Source of the DNA: Diplolepis rosae
Taxonomy: Eukaryota > Arthropoda > Insecta > Hymenoptera > Diplolepididae
Assembly: GCA_030998225.1 (NCBI GenBank)
Contig: JAPYXD010000680.1
Location: 12,338,001 to 12,402,000, forward strand
Direction of reading: 5' to 3'
DNA: 64,000 nt
The notes beneath the pieces are model-generated. The model ran no database searches. It had not been told where the DNA came from and worked only from the letters and a program-made list of their open reading frames with translations. Shown here one piece after another: positions 35,506 to 45,779 of the stretch. Within the stretch, counting starts at the first letter, position 1; each line of letters starts with the position of its first letter. The translations under genes were made by a program, and so were the position numbers.

Positions 35506-36699
35506 GTTTTGGTGATATTAAAACTAACAATATTATAAGAGCCTTTGATGACTTTTAAAAAAGATTTTCTCAGTTCAATTTGTTTGATTCTTTATATTGT
35601 ACTATTTTTCTATAATAAACTTATCTATTTGATATAATTATTTTAATTTTACAAAAAAATGGGAAAAGTTTAAGATTTTTTTAGAAATTGGACAAAGGTA
35701 GTGTTGATTTTCATAATGGGATGCTGTGATACGATTTCACGCTGGATTTGCCTAAGATCTCTACTAAGGAGTCTTTTAACCCCTGTTCACTTCCATTTAA
35801 CCCTTCGCACTTACTATACATCCTTGGGTTTTCTCTTTGTGGATCTTCTCCAGTTTAGAAATTGCCCAAGAAGATTACGCGGCTGTTTTGAGTCATTGTT
35901 CCTAAAATGTTGACACGACAAGGAGAAGAGAAATTCAACTTATTAATTATTACTCATATCTTGTTTCAACTTATTAAAAACGATTAATTGTAATAGAATC
36001 TTAAAATATTGGAAAGATAATTATTAAAATTCTTTTAGAATATATTATTTAAAATTTTTCTTTTTACAAATTGTCTAGTTAAAGATCGCAGTGAATTAAT
36101 AAAAAATGTCATATGACATAAGAAATAAGTTGTAAACATTTTTAAATACTCATTGTTGACTTTAGAGATGAAATACAATGACGGAGAAATTGTATAGATA
36201 AGGAGACAAGCTATTCAATTCTTAATAAATTTGGTGATTAGTATTTAAATTTATTGTGAAGGAAATTAATCTCTTTTCTGCTGTTTATTCGTTTTGAAGT
36301 ATAGAAAAATTAATGTCAGGAGATGCGAGGTATTTGATTTTTTAATATAATACTAAAATATTATGCTAACCTCTGTAAAATAATAGTTTTATAATTATGA
36401 TTTCATAAAGAATTCAAATTTTATAATTTTTTGCTTTAATTAATTCACTGGAATAGTTTTTAAATTTTAATTCAAGCTTTAAAAGTACTAAAATTTAATT
36501 TCTTACAGTTTTCTGGAAAATTTCATATTAAAAAAATCAGGAAATCACAGAATTATTAGAATGAATTAGAATAGGATTGACAATAGGTAATCAGTATGAT
36601 TGACTTTTACGAAATATAAAAATAATGCTAGATGTTAAAAATGAATCTTTATATCCCTAAAATACTTGTAATATTATTTAATCAGAATAACTAATTGTA
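35506..36699. other. AT-rich DNA with a short less AT-rich patch
   Basis: The 70-codon frame at 35701-35913 lies in a patch less AT-rich than its surroundings and unmatched in the window. It has no domain I recognise. The remainder is AT-rich with no feature. Confidence 0.3.
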
Positions 36700-36971
36700 C
36701 TCTCTAAATGTGAGTCAGTCAAATTTTGACTGATTGAATCAGTGATTTGCCTTTGCACCAATCCAGCAATGGGAAAAATATTTTTCACTGTTAAACCAGT
36801 TCATTTTCACCAATACATCAGTGAAAAATATTGTTTACTGTTAACTCTGTTAATTTTCACTGATGTAATCAGTAAAATTTGGCTCATTTACAGTAACCTC
36901 TTTTTAGCTATTTGAATCAGTCAAAATTTCACTGATAATCAGTAGGTTTTGACTGATTCAGATTTAGAGAG
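36700..36971 (-). mobile_element. Family S MITE, copy 7
   Basis: Complete, 272 bp, flanked by TA (36698-36699, 36972-36973). It belongs to the longer subtype with an extra ATCAGT block. Confidence 0.85.
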
Positions 36972-37157
36972 TAGGGTCTCGTTTACCTGTTCCTCAACAT
37001 TTAAATGTCAATCAAGCTAAAAAATAATTTTAGTTTCTTCAACTTTGTAAATCGATATGAAGATTCAGAGTATTGAATTTGAGATTGGCTGTAACATCTG
37101 AAAATTAGTGCAAATGATATTTTTATGTACAAAACTTTTTATTTTTTCATAAAGTTA

Positions 37158-37911
37158 AGGGTTTCCCAATAGGGGTGATATGATTTTGAATGTCCCTATC
37201 GGGCTCATTTGAACTGAAATTTTTGACGTCTGCTGTCAGTTGTGATCAGTAAGGTTTGCCATTTAATCATGAGTAGTTTCACGCTTCCACAACGTTTGGA
37301 AGTTGTCCAATTATTTTATCAAAATTCGAGAAGTTTTGTCGGTGTTCAAAGAGCATATCGTGCAAAATATGGTCGTCATTCTGCTCCATCCGCGCTCTCA
37401 ATTCGTCGAATAATCGATAAGTTGGAGAGTGAATTTACTCTATTGGATACTAAGCCTAAAAATCGTATGCGTACCGCACGTTCTACACAGAATATAGCCG
37501 CCGTACAGGCCAGTATCGAGGAAAACCGTGAATTGTCCGTGCCACGCCGATCTCAGGAATTGGGCCTGTCCAGGATGACTACCTGGCGTATTTTGCGATT
37601 GGATCTTGGCCTGCATCCCTATAAGATCATTCTGGCCCAAGAACTGAAGCCTAATGACCATCGTTTGCGTCGGGAGTTCGCGGATTGGGCTCTGGAATCA
37701 ATTGAAAATCATCCCAATTTTCATCAAAAATCATCTTTTCTGATGAGGCGCATTTTTGGCTCAAGTCTCGGGGGACATTTGGCCGATATATTGTTTAAAT
37801 CATAAATGGCATAGAATATCCAATATAATAAAAAAGATTTCGATCAATTCCGAATGAATATTCCGTGTTTTTTTTCAATTTCAAAACATATCACCCTTAT
37901 TGGGAAACCCT
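37158..37911 (+). mobile_element. Internally deleted Tc1/mariner-like transposon
   Basis: Inverted ends of about 25 bp: AGGGTTTCCCAATAGGGGTG on the left and its inverse, with one change, on the right (ending 37911). TTA lies on both sides (37155-37157, 37912-37914); a TA duplication with one offset base is the alternative. The 754 bp element contains only the 5-prime part of a transposase gene, so it cannot move alone. Confidence 0.85.
37269..37805 (+). CDS. Transposase N-terminal DNA-binding fragment, frameshifted
   Basis: The open frame can start at 37242, but I prefer the ATG at 37269, where the conserved start MSSFTLPQR begins (178 residues). Residues about 5-50 form a first helix-turn-helix of the kind often annotated DUF4817 (QRLEVVQLFY ... 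SIRRIIDKL). Residues about 80-125 form a second Tc3-like HTH (RRSQELGLSRMTTWRILRLD), followed by LGLHPYKI and QELKPNDH, hallmarks of arthropod Tc1/mariner-like transposases. After HQK (residue 154) the frame shifts in an A-run at about 37726-37731. Another frame continues with IIFSDEAHFWL, the first catalytic aspartate region, then stops after about 20 residues. The rest of the DDE domain is deleted. As it stands it would encode a DNA-binding protein without catalysis. Whether it is expressed is unknown. Confidence 0.8.
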   Translation: MSSFTLPQRLEVVQLFYQNSRSFVGVQRAYRAKYGRHSAPSALSIRRIIDKLESEFTLLDTKPKNRMRTARSTQNIAAVQASIEENRELSVPRRSQELGLSRMTTWRILRLDLGLHPYKIILAQELKPNDHRLRREFADWALESIENHPNFHQKSSFLMRRIFGSSLGGHLADILFKS

Positions 37912-37914
37912 TTA

Positions 37915-39068
37915 GTATCAATAGTAATTTGGATAAATAAAGTACTTGATGTATTTGAATCGATCAAGTATTAAGTGAATTTACGAAATATTGTGAATTA
38001 TTCTGAAAAAAATTATTAATTGAAATCCTAGAGACTTATCTCTTCTCTGTCCTTGAAATTAAATTTATTCATATGAATATGAGAAATGACAATTGTGTGA
38101 AAAAGACAATTTAAGTTTTTTTCAGAAAACATAAAATTATAAAAACAATTCTAAAACCTAATATTCATTCTGTCTCAAGAATAAAAGTGAATTCAATTAT
38201 CTTCAAACTAAATATGCAATTTTTACACAAAACTTGTAAACAAGATGAGTTTTTCATCTTGAGACATCGAAATATCTACAAAAATACGCATCTTACAAAA
38301 AAATGCTTGTGATAAAAACTATTTATTTTTGAGGGGGAAATGCGACTCCGTAAAATTTTTTTGCACCCCCGATACTCTGGGGATGTAGGGTGAAAATAGA
38401 AATTTAAAAAATAAAAAAATAAAGTTTTAAAATAAAAAAAAAATATTTATGGAAAATCCGAATCTGCAATAAAAAATAGATGTTCCCATTTGCAATTTCT
38501 AAGATGCCCACTCCCAGGGCGTGGGGTACATTTTCGCAGAGTCGCTTTTCCCCCTCGAAAATAAAAAGTTTTTATTGCGAACATTTTTTTCGAGCGATGC
38601 GTATTCCTTGAGATATTTCCATGTCTCAAGATAAGAAACTCATCTCGTTCACCTAGAAAAAAGTTTCTTTAAATCAAACATATTTGTGCATTGCTATACG
38701 GTCAAAGAAAAGTTTCTTTGATTTAAAGAAATTTTTGATCGTCTTTTTTTTTAATGAAAGGAATAAATGTCTGCGTAGTCGCATAGTACATGCGTAATGT
38801 GATTTATAGAAATATTTTCTTCAATTTCAAGAAAAAATCATCTTTGTTCAAAGATAATAAAATAAAATAAATTCTTTCTTAAGTTTTTGCAAGTGATGTC
38901 TTCAAATCGAAAAAATATTTTTTTAAATCAAATAAATAATCATATTCTGGACTTGCATTGACCCTTAATTAATAATTGAAGATATATGTTGATGTTGATA
39001 GTTGGCTTCAGTCCGAAGTTAATGAAAAACTCAGAGTTTTACATAATCAGACGTTTCGGCTCTGATCG
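37915..39068. other. AT-rich DNA with an inverted patch
   Basis: Around 38250-38640 there is a loose inverted repeat: CAAGATGAGTTTTTCATCTTGAGACAT near 38241 with ATGTCTCAAGATAAGAAACTCATCT near 38621, and GCGACTCCG near 38342 with CGCAGAGTCGC near 38536. It is probably an old foldback. The 60-codon frame there is arm sequence. Confidence 0.5.
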
Positions 39069-40251
39069 GAAATTCAATTTACTTAAGGCTCTATCAGCCT
39101 TAAGGAACACATTCTCATCATGACGCTCGCGCTTCGCGCTCGATTTTCTGTATACATTTCAGTAACTTTTTAATAAATTACATGGTTAAAATAATTTATT
39201 TTCTTCCAAATCTTTCAAAAAGAAAAAAAAAACGTAGACTTTATTTAAGAAAACGATTTTGCAGAACAACGCTTCGCGCTCGATTTTCTGTATTCATTTC
39301 TGCAACTTTCTAATAATTTACATGATTAACAAAAATCTATTTTCTTTCAAATATCTAAAAAAAGAAAAAAATCCGTAGACTGTTTTTAAGCGAACGATTT
39401 TTAATTTTAACGCTTATTCTTTATCTCACATATATTGGTTAGAAATGGAATTTTTGATTTACAATATTTAAAATCAAAACATAAAATATATATTTTGTCA
39501 AAAATGTTCTACTGAGAATTTGTAGACCTTGTTTAGGCGAATAATTTTCCATCTCAGTGTTTTTTATTTATTATATTGTTTTTTAAAAATGATGCGATTC
39601 TAATAAATCACGATTCATTTTTTTAGGAAAAATATTCTCTACAACATGACCGTTTTCTATTTTTGCAATTTGATTAATTATTATCAAATACAGCAATTTG
39701 TTTATAAAAATGTTTTTTTGACAATTTTTTTTTTATAATTTCAGCCATTGAAGAATTCATTTTCAAAAATTGGAAACGGTCAAGTTGTAGAGAATCTTTT
39801 TCCTAAAAAAATGATCCGTGATTTATTAGAATCGCATAATTTTTAAAAATTTGCCTCGAAGCGATAAGAAAATAAGTTTGGTCAAAAATAAAATTTCTTA
39901 ATAAAATTAATTTTTTAATGTTTCAAATTTTTTTCATGAAAAATAATCTTTTCTCTTTCAAATTAGCCCTTCAATAATAATATTGCTATTCTTGAAAGCA
40001 AAATTATCTATTTTTGCCTGAGGTCTAATTTTCGTGAACGAACTACCTTAATCGTATTTTTTAAATTAAAATGAAAAATATACGTTTTATCAGAAACGAT
40101 GTCAGACAAAATTTGTAGATCTTATTGAAACGAACAATTTTGCATTCTTACTTTTCTGACTGAGGGGGTCTCAAAACGTAAAGATTTGATGAAATTTTCA
40201 AAAGTCATTTTTCACATAAAACTAATACCTTCTTATTTATAATGAGAATGT
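39069..40251 (+). mobile_element. Family H copy carrying half a foldback
   Basis: It opens with the AAGGCTCTATCAGCCTT stem-loop, ACATTCTCATCATGACG and CGCGCTTCGCGCTCG. A second CGCTTCGCGCTCG appears at 39270, indicating an internal duplication. Units run to about 39570. The right half of a family F element follows (to 40047), then H resumes at TTAATCGTATTTT and ends in the block GGGGGTCTCAAAACG with hairpin CTTCTTATTTATAATGAGAA. Confidence 0.6.
39571..40051. mobile_element. Foldback family F, left arm truncated
   Basis: The left arm begins abruptly at AAAAATGATGCGATTC. The right terminus CGTGAACGAACTACC and TTAA (40048-40051) are intact. It is of the same subfamily as the copies at 20083 and 33109. 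Confidence 0.75.
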
Positions 40252-40827
40252 AAAAACCTATTTCTCAAATTTAAATAAAAATTTTTTCTATGTGTATACA
40301 TTTAAATACATAAAAATAATAATAGAATTAAACATTGTTATTACAAATATTTTATGAAAATATCTTCATTGCAATCAATATTTAGAACGTCTAAGATTTG
40401 AGAATGAAAAAAATTGTAAGATTTCCAGAGTTGGAAAGTGAAGAATAAAAATGATATTATAATAAAACTCGACCAGAAAAACTATAATTGTGAATATAGC
40501 ATACCTATTTCTCTACGTCTAAGGGTTAACCAAGCTTAAACCCCTCGGATTAGATTCGTAGGTGAGTTGGCTAAGGGCATGTGTGTATCTTTTACGAGAA
40601 TGTGTATGCAAACCCTTGCAGCTTAAGCCAAGGCAAAGGCTAAGTATAAGGCTCCCCTTGGGATTACTACATCATCCTGGAGGACTCTCTATGGTCGTCG
40701 GAAGGATCAGCTCTCTTCCTTCTGAGGATTTCCACTGGCCCCTGTCCCGCTTCTAAATCAGCTTGTCACGTGAGGGCTAACTTATTTGAATAGAAAATTT
40801 CCCCTTTCAACTCTCTCACCCAATTTC
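40252..40827. other. Low-copy DNA
   Basis: The part 40500-40770 is mixed in composition with an unassigned 64-codon frame. No repeat partner is seen. Confidence 0.3.
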
Positions 40828-41395
40828 GCTCGCAAATTTGAGCGATCGTTGCGCTTTGCGCTCCGTTCTGTTTAATCTTCGCGCTTAGTCTTATATTCTT
40901 CAGATACTAAATTTGTCCCCAACATTTTTTTCATATTCCGCGTAGAGTTTTGGTTAGAAAGAGGTTTTTTTTTATTTTTAATAATATTTTTGATTGATAA
41001 TAATCGAAAGATATTACTCCTATAAAAAATGTTCAAGACTAAAGTTATAGATCTTTTTGAAATAAACAATTTTGTTTCCTATCACTTTTGGAATCTCGTA
41101 TGTTTTGGCGGGAAAATTGAAGTTTTGATTTTTATGAAAACGTTTTTGATGAATAAATGAAAAAATATAACTGTTATGGAAAAATATTTGGAGGCTTATC
41201 TGTAGGTGTTTTTGAAACAAATAATTTTCTTTCTTAAAAGCTTTTTCGTATTTCGCATACATTTCGTGCAAAATAGGATTTTTCTTTTCTGATAACTTTT
41301 TTCACAATAAAAACGAAAACTACGTGTCCGATCAAAAAGTGCTCTGAAGTGAATTTGTATATCTTCTTAGGATAAAAAATTTCGAGTGGGAAAAC
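40828..41395 (+). mobile_element. Family H 5-prime part
   Basis: The module CGCTCGCAAATTTGAGCGATC and GCGCTTTGCGCTCCG is followed by four AT-rich units with TGGCGGGAAAATTGAA. It is cut at about 41390 by S MITE sequence and continues after 41755 with unit-like text to about 41880. Confidence 0.55.
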
Positions 41396-41754
41396 CAGTG
41401 AAAAAATATATTTCACTGTTTAATCAGTTGATTATCACTGATTGAAACAGTGGACAAAATATTCTCACTGTTGAATCAGTTAATTTTCACTGAAGAAATC
41501 AGTGGAATTTGACTGACTTACAGTAACCTCTTTTTAGCTATTTGAATATTTATATAAAAATATATTTCACTATTTAATCAGTTGATTATCACTGATTGAA
41601 ACAGTGGACAAAATATTCTCACTGTTGAATCAGTTAATTTTCACTGAAGAAATCAGTGGAATTTGACTGATTTACAGTAACCTCTTTTTAGCTATTTGAA
41701 TCAGTCAAATTCCACTGATAATTAGTAGATTTTGACTGATTCATGTTTAGAGAG
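41396..41754 (-). mobile_element. Family S MITE, copy 8, with internal duplication
   Basis: The left terminus is missing. The segments 41400-41553 and 41554-41700 are a tandem duplication of the internal ATCAGT array, period 154 bp (TATATTTCAC at 41407 and 41561). The right terminus TTTAGAGAG is followed by CA. Confidence 0.8.
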
Positions 41755-41931
41755 CAAGGTTCTTTTGTAATAACATTTTTCAGTATTAAACAAAAATTAT
41801 AAAACCAACGAAAAAATGATCACCAGGAAATTTATAGATCTCTTTGAAATAAAGAATTTTGTATTTTAACATTTTTGCCATTTTGCCAAATGGAAAAAAG
41901 TTGTTCGATGCCCTATTGAATATTCCGACGT

Positions 41932-42562
41932 CGCAAGCTACGCAGTAAACTACGTCGGAAATTAGGACGTGGTTTTGCTACGTAGTTTACGACGTGGTTT
42001 GCTACGCAGCTAAATTTTTTATTTAAAAAATTATTCCTTAATTAGTACAATCTATACATAGTGATTGAACAAACTAAATTTAAAAACATTAAGTATTTAT
42101 ATTTGAAGAACTTAATTTAGGGATACTTGTATTTGCTTGCAATTAAACAAGATAATATTTTTGAATAGTTATGTATTTTTCAATAAGCTTAAATTGAAAA
42201 CAGTGTTTTTGAATATGAGACGAAATAATTCGTAGTAAACCGCGTCGTAAACTACGTCGGGAATTGGGACGTGGTTTACTACGTAGTTTACGACGTGGTT
42301 TGCTACGCAGCTAAATTTTTTATTTAAAAAATTATTCCTTAATTATTACAATCTATACATTGTGATTAAACAAACTAAATTTAATAATATTAAGAATTTA
42401 TATTTGAAGAACTTAATTTAGGGACACTTGCATTTGCTTGCAATTAAACAAGATAATATTTTTGAATAGTTGTGTATTTTTCAATAAGCTAAAATTGAAA
42501 ACAGTGTTTTTGAATATGAGAAGAAATAATTCGTAGTAAACCACGTCGTAAACTACGTCGAA
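41932..42562. repeat. Tandem array of an inverted-repeat element, period 301-302 bp
   Basis: GTAAACTACGTCG begins at 41945, 42247 and 42548. The two intervening units are nearly identical. Each unit has CGTAGTTTACGACGTGG facing the opposite way close to the boundary, so boundaries are palindromic. The structure reads as end-body-end-body-end, as expected for tandemly joined copies of a short TIR element sharing ends. Confidence 0.8.
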
Positions 42563-43260
42563 TCAAATATTGTAATTTGAATCAATAAATCTTTCTTTCA
42601 AAAAATATTTTTATAACTATCCTTTTTAATTTATGAAATCAAAAGCAATCAGAAGATATCAAAAAGAGAAAAAATCATTTTGCCTTTACATCGCGATCAG
42701 CTCATTGAATGAAAAAATTCTAGATGAAATATTCAATGAAATGAATGTATTCTATTATTTATCGCATGTGCATAAAATTAATTATCATTTCAAAGGGAAG
42801 AATAATTCATATTTCTAATATATATAGAAAATGATATATTTTTTTTCGATTTCAAAGTGTGAGAATTATAAATTGATAGTTTTATTTTTATATTTGTCAG
42901 CGATGATGATAAAAATGTTCTCATTCTTAATATTAATATTGTTGTGTCTCTATTTGAATAGAATTGACTCTAAACTTTTTTTCGTTAAATTTTCCAAAAA
43001 ATGTGTATTCTATTCTTGTAAACATTGTAAATTTAAAAATTATTCAAATAAGTCTAAAATCTTGACAGGCAAATAAACATTATTATCTACTTGAGTATAA
43101 AACAAGTTGTATATTTTTTATGAATGAATATGTGTGCAATAAAATTTGGATCATACTTTTTAAGAATTTTTTCAAAATGGATACCTCCAACGCTTGTTTA
43201 GATAATTCATCTATAATTATTTATGATATATTTTTTTCATATACATGAAACGAGTATTTT
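42563..43260. other. AT-rich DNA, small unassigned frames
   Basis: Two neighbouring frames (42633-42818 and 42831-43076) encode lysine-, phenylalanine- and isoleucine-rich peptides with no domain. They are typical of AT-rich noncoding DNA. Confidence 0.3.
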
Positions 43261-43284
43261 GAAGAATTTTTCTCTGAAAAAAGA

Positions 43285-43345
43285 CGATCTTGACTGGGCC
43301 GGGATTCGAGCCCGGGTCAGGTGAGCAGTCGAAAACGTCTCTTTT
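43285..43345 (-). repeat. tRNA-like (SINE-type) fragment
   Basis: On the minus strand, GACCCGGGCTCGAATCCCGG resembles a tRNA T-arm with a one-mismatch B box. A related copy lies at 50345-50440, and both share flanking AAAAAGA.GACG text and a downstream CTGGAGGGG motif. No complete cloverleaf is visible, so a SINE or decayed tRNA is more likely than a functional tRNA. Confidence 0.45.
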
Positions 43346-43714
43346 TCTACAGTATGATTTCGTATTCTTTTAAATTATTAATTGCTTTGCACGATTTAAT
43401 AGTTACAAATTTTCCTCATAAAGTAGCCAATGACAAAATTTAAAAACTTAGCTACCCTAATTTAAAACTATTATATTTGAATTTGTTTTATTTAAAAATA
43501 TTTTTTTTATGTTGTTAAGGAAGGAAAATCATTATTTTTCTTTCTCATGAAAATTAATTAGAAACGACGAAAAACATTATTTTTTAAATTTAAAATTTAT
43601 TCTTACATGTGAAAAGTGGATAAAATTATAATTCTACCGACTAAAAAATCGATATTTCTATTGAACACGAAAGATCATATATTTTTCCTATTTCAAATAC
43701 ACGCTGGAGGGGGG
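43346..43714. other. AT-rich DNA
   Basis: Possibly the body of the same repeat as 50440-50540. Nothing else is recognised. Confidence 0.3.
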
Positions 43715-43930
43715 ATATTCATTAGCATCACTGGAGCCAGTCAGTGATGTTTTCGCCTGCGCTTGCGTTAGATAGTAAACACACATTGGCTGCTGTTGGC
43801 GGACGATTTAGAATCGCACATTAATGATGCGCAATTTGAATTCGTCCGCTAGCAGCAGCCAATAAGTGTTCACCACCTTACGCATGCGCAGTAGAAATAG
43901 GCCATCTTTGGAGTCACTGAAACCAACTTG
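43715..43930. mobile_element. Foldback MITE, less AT-rich
   Basis: TTGGCTGCTGTTGGCGGACGA at about 43786 faces its inverse TCGTCCGCTAGCAGCAGCCAA near 43842. The outer arms pair CCTGCGCTTGCGTTA with TACGCATGCGCAG. About 200 bp; the target duplication is not resolved. Confidence 0.7.
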
Positions 43931-44039
43931 ATCACGTGACCTAATTATAGTTCATATTCTCTCTGAATCTAAACTAGTAACAATTTGACTTACTGATTTT
44001 GATTCAGTTATTTAGTTAACATTCAAAAAATTTCATGTA

Positions 44040-44309
44040 CTCTCTAAATCTGAATCAGTCAAATTTTCACTGATTGAATCAGTTATTTGCCTTCCCACTG
44101 ATGAATCAGTGAAAAAATATTTTCACTGTTAAATCAGTTGATTTTCACTGATTCAACAGTGAAAAAATATTTATTACTGTCAAATCAGTCAATTTTCACT
44201 GAAATAATCAGTGAAATTTGACTAATTTACAGTAACCTCTTTTTAGCTACTTGAATCAGTCAAATTTCACTGATAATCAGGAGATTTTGACTGATTCAAA
44301 TTTAGAGAG
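44040..44309 (-). mobile_element. Family S MITE, copy 9
   Basis: Complete, 270 bp, flanked by TA (44038-44039, 44310-44311). Confidence 0.87.
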
Positions 44310-44399
44310 TAAGATAACTTTTTTTGCAAACGAAATATGGTATGTTTTGGTAAAATTTTCTGGAGGGAAATTTACATGTAAGTGTAATTAGAGACAACT

Positions 44400-44790
44400 T
44401 TTTCAGTTTTAGTCAGTCTGAGAAATCAGTCCGAATAAATTCGCATGAATTCGAACCAAGTTTTCAATAAAAATTTCTCGGGAGCAATTGATCGACCTTA
44501 ATTGAATTTTCAATCCGAATCAGTCCGAATGAATTCGAGATTGGAATGATTCAGGTTGTAACTTCGAATTGGATCAATCCAAGATCGGATTGATACGGAT
44601 TGGTGCCTCGGATTGAACCAGAATGAATATGATTAATTTGGATTGATTTTTAACTAATTTGCATCGAACGAGATCCAAAACGTTTTTCAGATCGGTTTCG
44701 AATGATTGAAAAACAAATTCCGGAATGGCCTGGAATAGCTCGATTTATTTGAATTCAATTCCAATACGAAAACTTTCGCTAGGGAAGTCA
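44400..44790. repeat. Dispersed satellite-like units
   Basis: The repeated words TCAGTCCGAAT, ATTCGAGATTGGAATGATTC and AACGAGATCCAAAACG match the satellite class of 2.6-4.7 kb. Isolated copy. Confidence 0.6.
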
Positions 44791-45163
44791 AAAGAAATGT
44801 TGATGGAGCTGAAAACATGAGACGTTGTCGGCTAAATTATCCCTGAATGAGTTCATGCTTACAATAACTCGTTACCGAAAATCTAAATTAAGCTTCTTAA
44901 CCAAGAAATTTACAAGACCTTCTCTTACTCCCTTCGAAAACAGTTTGCTAAAGTAATTTTAATCTTCAGCGCATAGACGACTGGAAACAACGTATCTCGT
45001 GCGAGTTCACAAATACACAACACTTGGGAGAAAACATTAGATGCAGAGATAGTATAAGAAGAACATGTGAGTAGATGCGAATTCCCTGGACCGAAGAATG
45101 GGTGAGAGTAACCCCTGTTTCATTCTCCATCTTGTAAAAGAGCTTACACTCTAAGCATCTTAG
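44791..45163. other. Low-copy DNA left of a palindrome
   Basis: The 99-codon minus frame at 44966-45265 runs from this stretch into the palindrome arm. No domain is recognised, so it is not called. Confidence 0.3.
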
Positions 45164-45705
45164 GGCAAGTTTTAACCCTTCCTTCTTCCATTCTCTACAG
45201 ACTTGATAAGCGATTTCAAATTTCCATACATCGGAAGAGTTATTGCCCTGTAAGAAAAGAATCATTATTTTTCAGCACGCAGGACCATGAAAATAAAATT
45301 CGGGCCTAGCGCACAGAAAAAAATAGTTCAGTAAAGTTTTTGGAACTGTTCAAGAGTTGGGAATACAGCCAATTACGTAACAGAGTTCTGCAAAATTTAC
45401 AGAACTTTTCAGAATAAAATGCGGAATTTTCAGGAATTATTGCAAGATCTTTACTGTATTCTGAAAAGTTCTGTAAAATTTCCAGAACTCTGTTGCATGA
45501 ATGCCTCTATCCCGAATTCTGGAGCAGTTCTATAAACTTAATTGAAATATTTTTTTCTGTGAGCTATGCCCGAATTTTCTTTTCATGGTTCTGCGTGCTG
45601 AATGATAATGATTCTTTTCTTATAGAGCAATAACTTCCGATGTATGGAAATTTGAAATCGCTTGCCAAGGGGAAATGAAGAAGGAAGGGTAGAAACTTCC
45701 CTTAA
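45164..45705. repeat. Long palindrome, arms about 260 bp
   Basis: The left arm CCTTCTTCC, GCGATTTCAAATTTCCATAC, ATCGGAAGAGTTATTG, AGAAAAGAATCATTATTTTTCA, GCGTGC-type text and ATTCGGGC is repeated inverted on the right with few changes. The centre lies near 45432. The middle, about 45308-45565, looks like a separate MITE with CACAGAAAAAAATAGTTCAG ends, related in end type to the element at 24432. The outer arms are not seen elsewhere in the window. Confidence 0.75.
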
Positions 45706-45779
45706 TGTCCATGCAAAAGCAACTTACGTGCTCCAATTTTACGTATATAAACTATTAATATATATAAAATACTTGATGA

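Noticed and set aside
44966..45265. 99-codon minus frame as a gene
   Set aside because: It runs into the palindrome arm and has no recognisable domain.
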